Shown here: positions 60,749 through 64,000 of the stretch, one piece after another
Position numbering within the stretch: the stretch's first letter is position 1
How the letters are laid out: the number at the start of each line of letters is the position of its first letter
Assembly: GCF_913055165.1 (NCBI RefSeq)
Contig: NZ_CAJXJS010000012.1
Location: 1-64,000, forward strand
DNA length: 64,000 bases
Direction of reading: 5' to 3'
DNA from: an uncultured Devosia sp.
GTDB taxonomy: Bacteria; Pseudomonadota; Alphaproteobacteria; Rhizobiales; Devosiaceae
Notes under the pieces: generated by a model
Database searches by the model: none
What the model saw: only the letters and a program-made list of their open reading frames with translations
Told to the model about the DNA's origin: nothing
Program-made: the position numbers and the translations under genes

Positions 60749-61540
60749 TTACGTCGCGGACCCGGGGATTGCGCTGTCATAGACGATTGTGGGTGGTCCG
60801 CCGGTTTCATCGGACAGCAGCCGGGCGGCAACCCCATAGACGTCCCGCAGCAGGGTGGGATTGAGAATATCGGGCGGTGTACCGGAGGCGGCGAGCCGCC
60901 CCTGCGAGAGGACCACCAGATGGTCGCAGAACCGGGCGGCCAGATTTAGATCGTGCAGTGCGATGAGCACTGTGACGCCCGCATCGGCTTTCCTGCGCAG
61001 CAGGGTCAGGAGCTGCAATTGGGCCTGAATATCGAGATGGCTGGTCGGTTCGTCCAGCAAGAGCAGGCGCGGCTGCTGGGCCAGAGCCCGGGCAAGCTGG
61101 ACGCGCTGCTGTTCGCCGCCTGAAAGGGTAGCGAAGCGCCGCCTGGCGAAGCTGGCGACTCCGGCCTCCTGCATCGCCCGGGCGATGATGTCCGCATCTT
61201 CCGGGCTGGGTGCCGCCTGCCAGGCCGCCTCGAACGGAATGCGCCCGAGCGCCACCACATCCTGGACCGTGAGGCGTTCCTCGGTCGAGGCGGATTGTTC
61301 GACATAGGCCAGCATGCGGGCGCGGGCGCGGCGCGACATATTGGGAAGATCATGCCCGTCAAAGGTGATGCGCCCCTCGGCGGGTAACAGGCCCAGCATT
61401 GCCGCGAGCAGCGTCGATTTGCCGGCACCATTGGGGCCAAGCAGGCCGGTGATGCGGCCGGAAGGGGCCGCCATGCTCACATCGGTAAGGATGGGCCTGC
61501 CGGATTTCTGCACTGAAAGTCCGGTGATCAACAGGCTCAT
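60749..61540 (-). CDS. ABC transporter ATPase of a metal-chelate/vitamin-type importer, proposed F420-0 importer
   Basis: A 263-residue FecE/BtuD-type ATPase with Walker A GPNGAGKST (about residues 34-42), signature LSGGEQQRVQLARAL, Walker B LLLLDEPTSHLD and HDLNLAARF. It overlaps the permease stop by 4 bases and is the last gene of cofE-binding protein-permease-ATPase. In Actinobacteria this gene set next to cofE has been proposed to import F420-0 (the TIGR03868/03869/03873 families). Cobalamin or siderophore uptake is the alternative. Confidence 0.85.
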   Translation of the reverse strand: MSLLITGLSVQKSGRPILTDVSMAAPSGRITGLLGPNGAGKSTLLAAMLGLLPAEGRITFDGHDLPNMSRRARARMLAYVEQSASTEERLTVQDVVALGRIPFEAAWQAAPSPEDADIIARAMQEAGVASFARRRFATLSGGEQQRVQLARALAQQPRLLLLDEPTSHLDIQAQLQLLTLLRRKADAGVTVLIALHDLNLAARFCDHLVVLSQGRLAASGTPPDILNPTLLRDVYGVAARLLSDETGGPPTIVYDSAIPGSAT

Positions 61541-62538
61541 GTGATCCTCCTGTAGCGCAGCAGGACAAGGAGGAATACCGGCGCGCCGATCAGGGCCGTG
61601 ATGACGCCGACCGGCAGTTCACGCGGATCAAAGAGCGTGCGAGCGGCTGTGTCTGTCCACAGCATGAAGATGGCGCCGGCCAGCATGGCATGGGGCAGAA
61701 GTTTGCGGTGGCCCGATCCTACGGCGAGGCGAACTGCATGGGGAACCACTAGGCCGACAAAGCCGATGGCGCCGCCAATGGCCACCATGATGCCGGTGAG
61801 CAGGGCCGTGGCGCCCAGCAGCGTCCAGCGCAAACGTGGAACATCGATGCCCAGGCTCGCAGCGGCGGTATCGCCGAAGGCGAAGGCATCAAGAGCGCGG
61901 CCATTGGCCAGGATGAGGGGGGCGCAGAGCAGGAGCACGGCCGCCGCCAGGGCCGCGTCGGCCCATAGCGAGCCGGACAAGGACCCCATCAGCCAGCTGA
62001 GGATTTCCCGATAGCTGTCGCCGGTTGCCGACCAGAAGATGAGGAAAGAGGTTGCGGCAGACGCCAGGGCCGAGATGCAGATGCCGGTCAGGATGGCACG
62101 GCTGGGAGTCGCGCCGCCCAGAAGGGTGGCGATGACAAGGGCAAGGGCCAGTGCGCCCAGGCTGCCCAAAAAGGCGCCGAGCGGCATCAGCAAGGCCAGG
62201 CCGAGGAGCAGGAAGGTGACGGCGCCCAGCGCCGCACCGGAGGAGAGGCCCAGAAGATAGGGATCGGCGAGGGGATTGCGTGTGATCGCCTGCATCACCG
62301 TGCCGGAGAGGGCAAGGCCTGCGCCCACGCCCAGCGCGGTCAGTACACGCGGCAGGCGCAGTTCCCAGACAATGGCATCGCGCAGGCGGGAGACCGGGCT
62401 TTCAGGGAAAAGGCCGAGATGGTGGAGGATGACAGACCAGACCTCGTTGGGCGTGATGTCGGCAGGCCCGAGGGTGACAGCGACCACGGCGCTGAGGAGG
62501 GTGAGGGCCAAGAGAGCGAGGAAGGAGAAGCGGGTCAT
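61537..62538 (-). CDS. ABC transporter permease of the FecCD/BtuC family, proposed F420-0 importer
   Basis: A 333-residue permease with about ten spans. Family motifs are LRLPRVLTALGVGAGLALSGTVMQAITRNPLADPYLLGLSSGAALG and GAIGFVGLVVPHAVRLAVGSGHRKLLPHAMLAGAIFMLWTDTAAR. It is translationally coupled to the ATPase. About 106 bases of repeat DNA separate it from the binding-protein gene. Confidence 0.88.
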   Translation of the reverse strand: MTRFSFLALLALTLLSAVVAVTLGPADITPNEVWSVILHHLGLFPESPVSRLRDAIVWELRLPRVLTALGVGAGLALSGTVMQAITRNPLADPYLLGLSSGAALGAVTFLLLGLALLMPLGAFLGSLGALALALVIATLLGGATPSRAILTGICISALASAATSFLIFWSATGDSYREILSWLMGSLSGSLWADAALAAAVLLLCAPLILANGRALDAFAFGDTAAASLGIDVPRLRWTLLGATALLTGIMVAIGGAIGFVGLVVPHAVRLAVGSGHRKLLPHAMLAGAIFMLWTDTAARTLFDPRELPVGVITALIGAPVFLLVLLRYRRIT

Positions 62539-62549
62539 GAGGTGCCGTT

Positions 62550-62632
62550 ACCCCCACCTGTGGTCCCTCCCCACACCACGGCTCGGCCCAGCGCCTCCCT
62601 CCCCTTGATGGGGAGGGAATGGGGGTGGGGCA
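62550..62632. repeat. GC-rich palindromic repeat between binding-protein and permease genes
   Basis: The 106-base spacer 62539-62644 carries CCCCCACC and TCCCTCCCC inversely matched by GGGGAGGG and GGGGGTGGGG, with an inner hairpin CCCTCCCC-TTGAT-GGGGAGGG. It is the same family as the block at 59402-59600. It takes the position where other binding-protein genes of this window have a hairpin. Confidence 0.65.
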
Positions 62633-62644
62633 ACCTGGGTCGTT

Positions 62645-63586
62645 TCATTCCGCGAAGGTCAACCGCTTCAGCTGCTCGGCCATGTCGGCGGTGGCGGGCA
62701 CATTGCGCACGCCGGCTTCGGCTGCGGGAAAGGGGATGATGAGGTAGCGCTTGTTGACGACAGCATCGAGCTGGCTGGTGATGGGGTTTTCGGCCAGCAG
62801 GGTCTTTTTCTGTTCGGCCGAGTTCCACACGGCATCAACCAGCACGATGACGTCGGGATTGGCATCGACAATGGCTTCCCAACTGGCCGAGGTCCAGCCT
62901 TCCTCAACATTGTCGTAGATGTTTTCGAGGCCAAGCGCTTCCATGATCATGGCGGGGGGGTTGTGCCCGGCGCCGACATAGGGGGTCTTGGTGCCAGAGG
63001 AGTACCAGAGGGCAGTGAGCCCGCGCGGGTCAGGCTGGATCGCCGACAAGGTGGCGCGTTGTTCTGCAATGAGCCGGTATGCGGCATCCTCGGCATCGAA
63101 AATCATCCCCATCTCCTCGATTTCGGCGAAGAGCTGATCGAAGCTGAGCTTGGCGGGCTTGATCGAGCGGCAGGCAGCGGGGGCGACGTAGGTGGCCACC
63201 CCCAGATTGGCTAGCGTTGGGCGTTCGCCGGCGCCGTCAGCGGCAAAATTGCTCTCCCAGCCGCCATAGATGAAGTCGGGTTCGACCTCGAGCACCACTT
63301 CCTGGCTGGGCAGCTTGTCGGACAGGACCGGAATGCCGGCCCCGCCGAGGGCCAGGTGTGGCGGCAGGGGGCCGTCCTGAAAGCCGACACCGACGATGTG
63401 ATCGCCGAGGCCCAATGAGAGCAGGAGTTCGGTGGCCGTGGATTTGATGGTGACGACGCGTTCGGGTGGCGCTTCGATCGTTACGGTGAACCCGCAATTG
63501 TCGAGGGTCAGCGGATAGGTGGTGGCCGCCTGGGCCGGGAGTGCCAGCAGGGGCAAAATGAACGTGAGTTGACCGAGGTGACGCAT
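62645..63586 (-). CDS. Periplasmic binding protein of the BtuF/FepB type, proposed F420-0 binder
   Basis: A 313-residue class III binding protein. The signal peptide is MRHLGQLTFILPLLALPAQA. The mature domain has TLDNCGFTVTIEAPPERVVTIKSTATELLLSLGLGDHIVGVG and VVLEVEPDFIYGG. The second lobe includes TALWYSSGTKTPYVGAGHNPPAMIMEALGLENIYDN. It begins 2 bases after the cofE stop, a tight link that supports a role in F420 metabolism. No lipobox is seen. Confidence 0.85.
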   Translation of the reverse strand: MRHLGQLTFILPLLALPAQAATTYPLTLDNCGFTVTIEAPPERVVTIKSTATELLLSLGLGDHIVGVGFQDGPLPPHLALGGAGIPVLSDKLPSQEVVLEVEPDFIYGGWESNFAADGAGERPTLANLGVATYVAPAACRSIKPAKLSFDQLFAEIEEMGMIFDAEDAAYRLIAEQRATLSAIQPDPRGLTALWYSSGTKTPYVGAGHNPPAMIMEALGLENIYDNVEEGWTSASWEAIVDANPDVIVLVDAVWNSAEQKKTLLAENPITSQLDAVVNKRYLIIPFPAAEAGVRNVPATADMAEQLKRLTFAE

Positions 63587-63588
63587 GG

Positions 63589-64000
63589 TCAGTCCTGCTT
63601 CTGCTTTTTTCTGGAGTTGATTTCGGCCAGCGCAGCTTCATAGCCGAGCCGGTAGGCCTCAGCAGTGCCGAAGCGGAACATGTCATCATCGCCTGTGCGA
63701 GCCAGGGTGCGGGCACCGGGGGCATCGAGGGTCTGCACGAAGCGGCCGAGACCACGCACCACCGCCACTGGGATGCCGGTGGTCTTGCCCTTGACCAGAT
63801 CCGCGGCGCCCGCGATCTCATCAGCGATGACCGCCTGGGTCACGTGCAGGGGGCGGCCATTGGCGTCGTTTTCACCGCGCAGATCGTCGGTCAATTGCAT
63901 GCCCGCGGCACCGATGGCCATATCGGTCTGTCCAATCCGCCAGGCGCGCCCGATGGTGTCGGTGATGATGACGCCGATGTCGACACCGAAACACTCACGC
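63589..64000 (-). CDS. cofE: Coenzyme F420-0:L-glutamate ligase, C-terminal part (CofE)
   Basis: The last 136 residues of CofE/FbiB-N; the frame is open to the window edge, so the ATG at 63921 is internal. The sequence GVIITDTIGRAWRIGQTDMAIGAAGMQLTDDLRGENDANGRPLHVTQAVIADEIAGAADLVKGKTTGIPVAVVRG matches the conserved C-terminal half of this family (DTxGRxWRxGQTDxAIG ... DLRG ... PLxVT ... ADExAxAADLxxGK). CofE adds the glutamate tail to F420-0 with GTP. Its stop is 2 bases from the binding-protein start, placing both in one operon. Confidence 0.9.
   Translation of the reverse strand, partial: RECFGVDIGVIITDTIGRAWRIGQTDMAIGAAGMQLTDDLRGENDANGRPLHVTQAVIADEIAGAADLVKGKTTGIPVAVVRGLGRFVQTLDAPGARTLARTGDDDMFRFGTAEAYRLGYEAALAEINSRKKQKQD

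Noticed and set aside
60749-63586. Importer annotated simply as cobalamin or ferric siderophore uptake
   Set aside because: This is possible by family, but the 2-base spacing to cofE and the matching gene order favour F420-0. No cobalamin riboswitch is seen between the genes; upstream DNA is outside the window.

Overview
The window (about 62-65% G+C by eye) reads as a chromosomal stretch of an alphaproteobacterium of the Hyphomicrobiales. A Devosia-like organism is the best guess, from the density of ABC importers, the GC-rich mosaic intergenic repeats and the gene families present; no rRNA, tRNA or taxonomic marker settles this. Nearly all of it is small-molecule uptake and catabolism. I saw no phage, IS element, tRNA or CRISPR array.

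Layout. 1-2.2 kb: tail of a phosphonate importer operon (phnD partial, two phnE). 2.3-14.4 kb: three ribose/fructose-type (CUT2) sugar ABC importers, one with a two-domain ATPase and two with short single-domain ATPases, plus a sugar-nucleotide-type SDR and a LacI regulator. 14.8-30.5 kb: a catabolic regulon with a CUT1-type importer, amidase, two HisD-family dehydrogenases, SDR, LacI regulator, bicupin, RraA-type aldolase homologue and an alpha/beta-hydrolase fused to two SnoaL-like domains. Its transcription units share a TGCATACGTATGCA-type palindrome. 30.6-46.2 kb: a glycan locus with a ROK regulator, a five-gene Opp/Dpp-type importer, a Vps62-like/HAD fusion, an 817-residue unknown, a GH38 alpha-mannosidase and a PHP phosphoesterase. 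46.2-51.3 kb: FAD oxidase, glutamine-synthetase-like ligase and aldehyde dehydrogenase (gamma-glutamyl-amine catabolism type), then an amidohydrolase. 51.4-58.0 kb: a DctB/DctD-like sigma-54 two-component system divergent from a tripartite tricarboxylate transporter (tctCBA), with a well-matched -24/-12 promoter and two upstream palindromes between them. 58.1-64.0 kb: a cytosine-deaminase-like amidohydrolase, an LLM-class oxidoreductase behind a RutR-like operator, and a cofE-SBP-permease-ATPase cassette matching the arrangement proposed for F420-0 uptake.

What stands out: the putative F420-0 salvage cassette in an alphaproteobacterium; the five-site LacI regulon around two HisD homologues of non-histidine context; the hydrolase-SnoaL fusion that keeps an internal ribosome binding site and start; the sigma-54/DctBD control of a TTT transporter; strong hairpins directly after seven of nine binding-protein genes; and a DctB C-terminal tail that appears to be a translated intergenic repeat. 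All family assignments come from reading motifs in the translations and have not been checked by database search.
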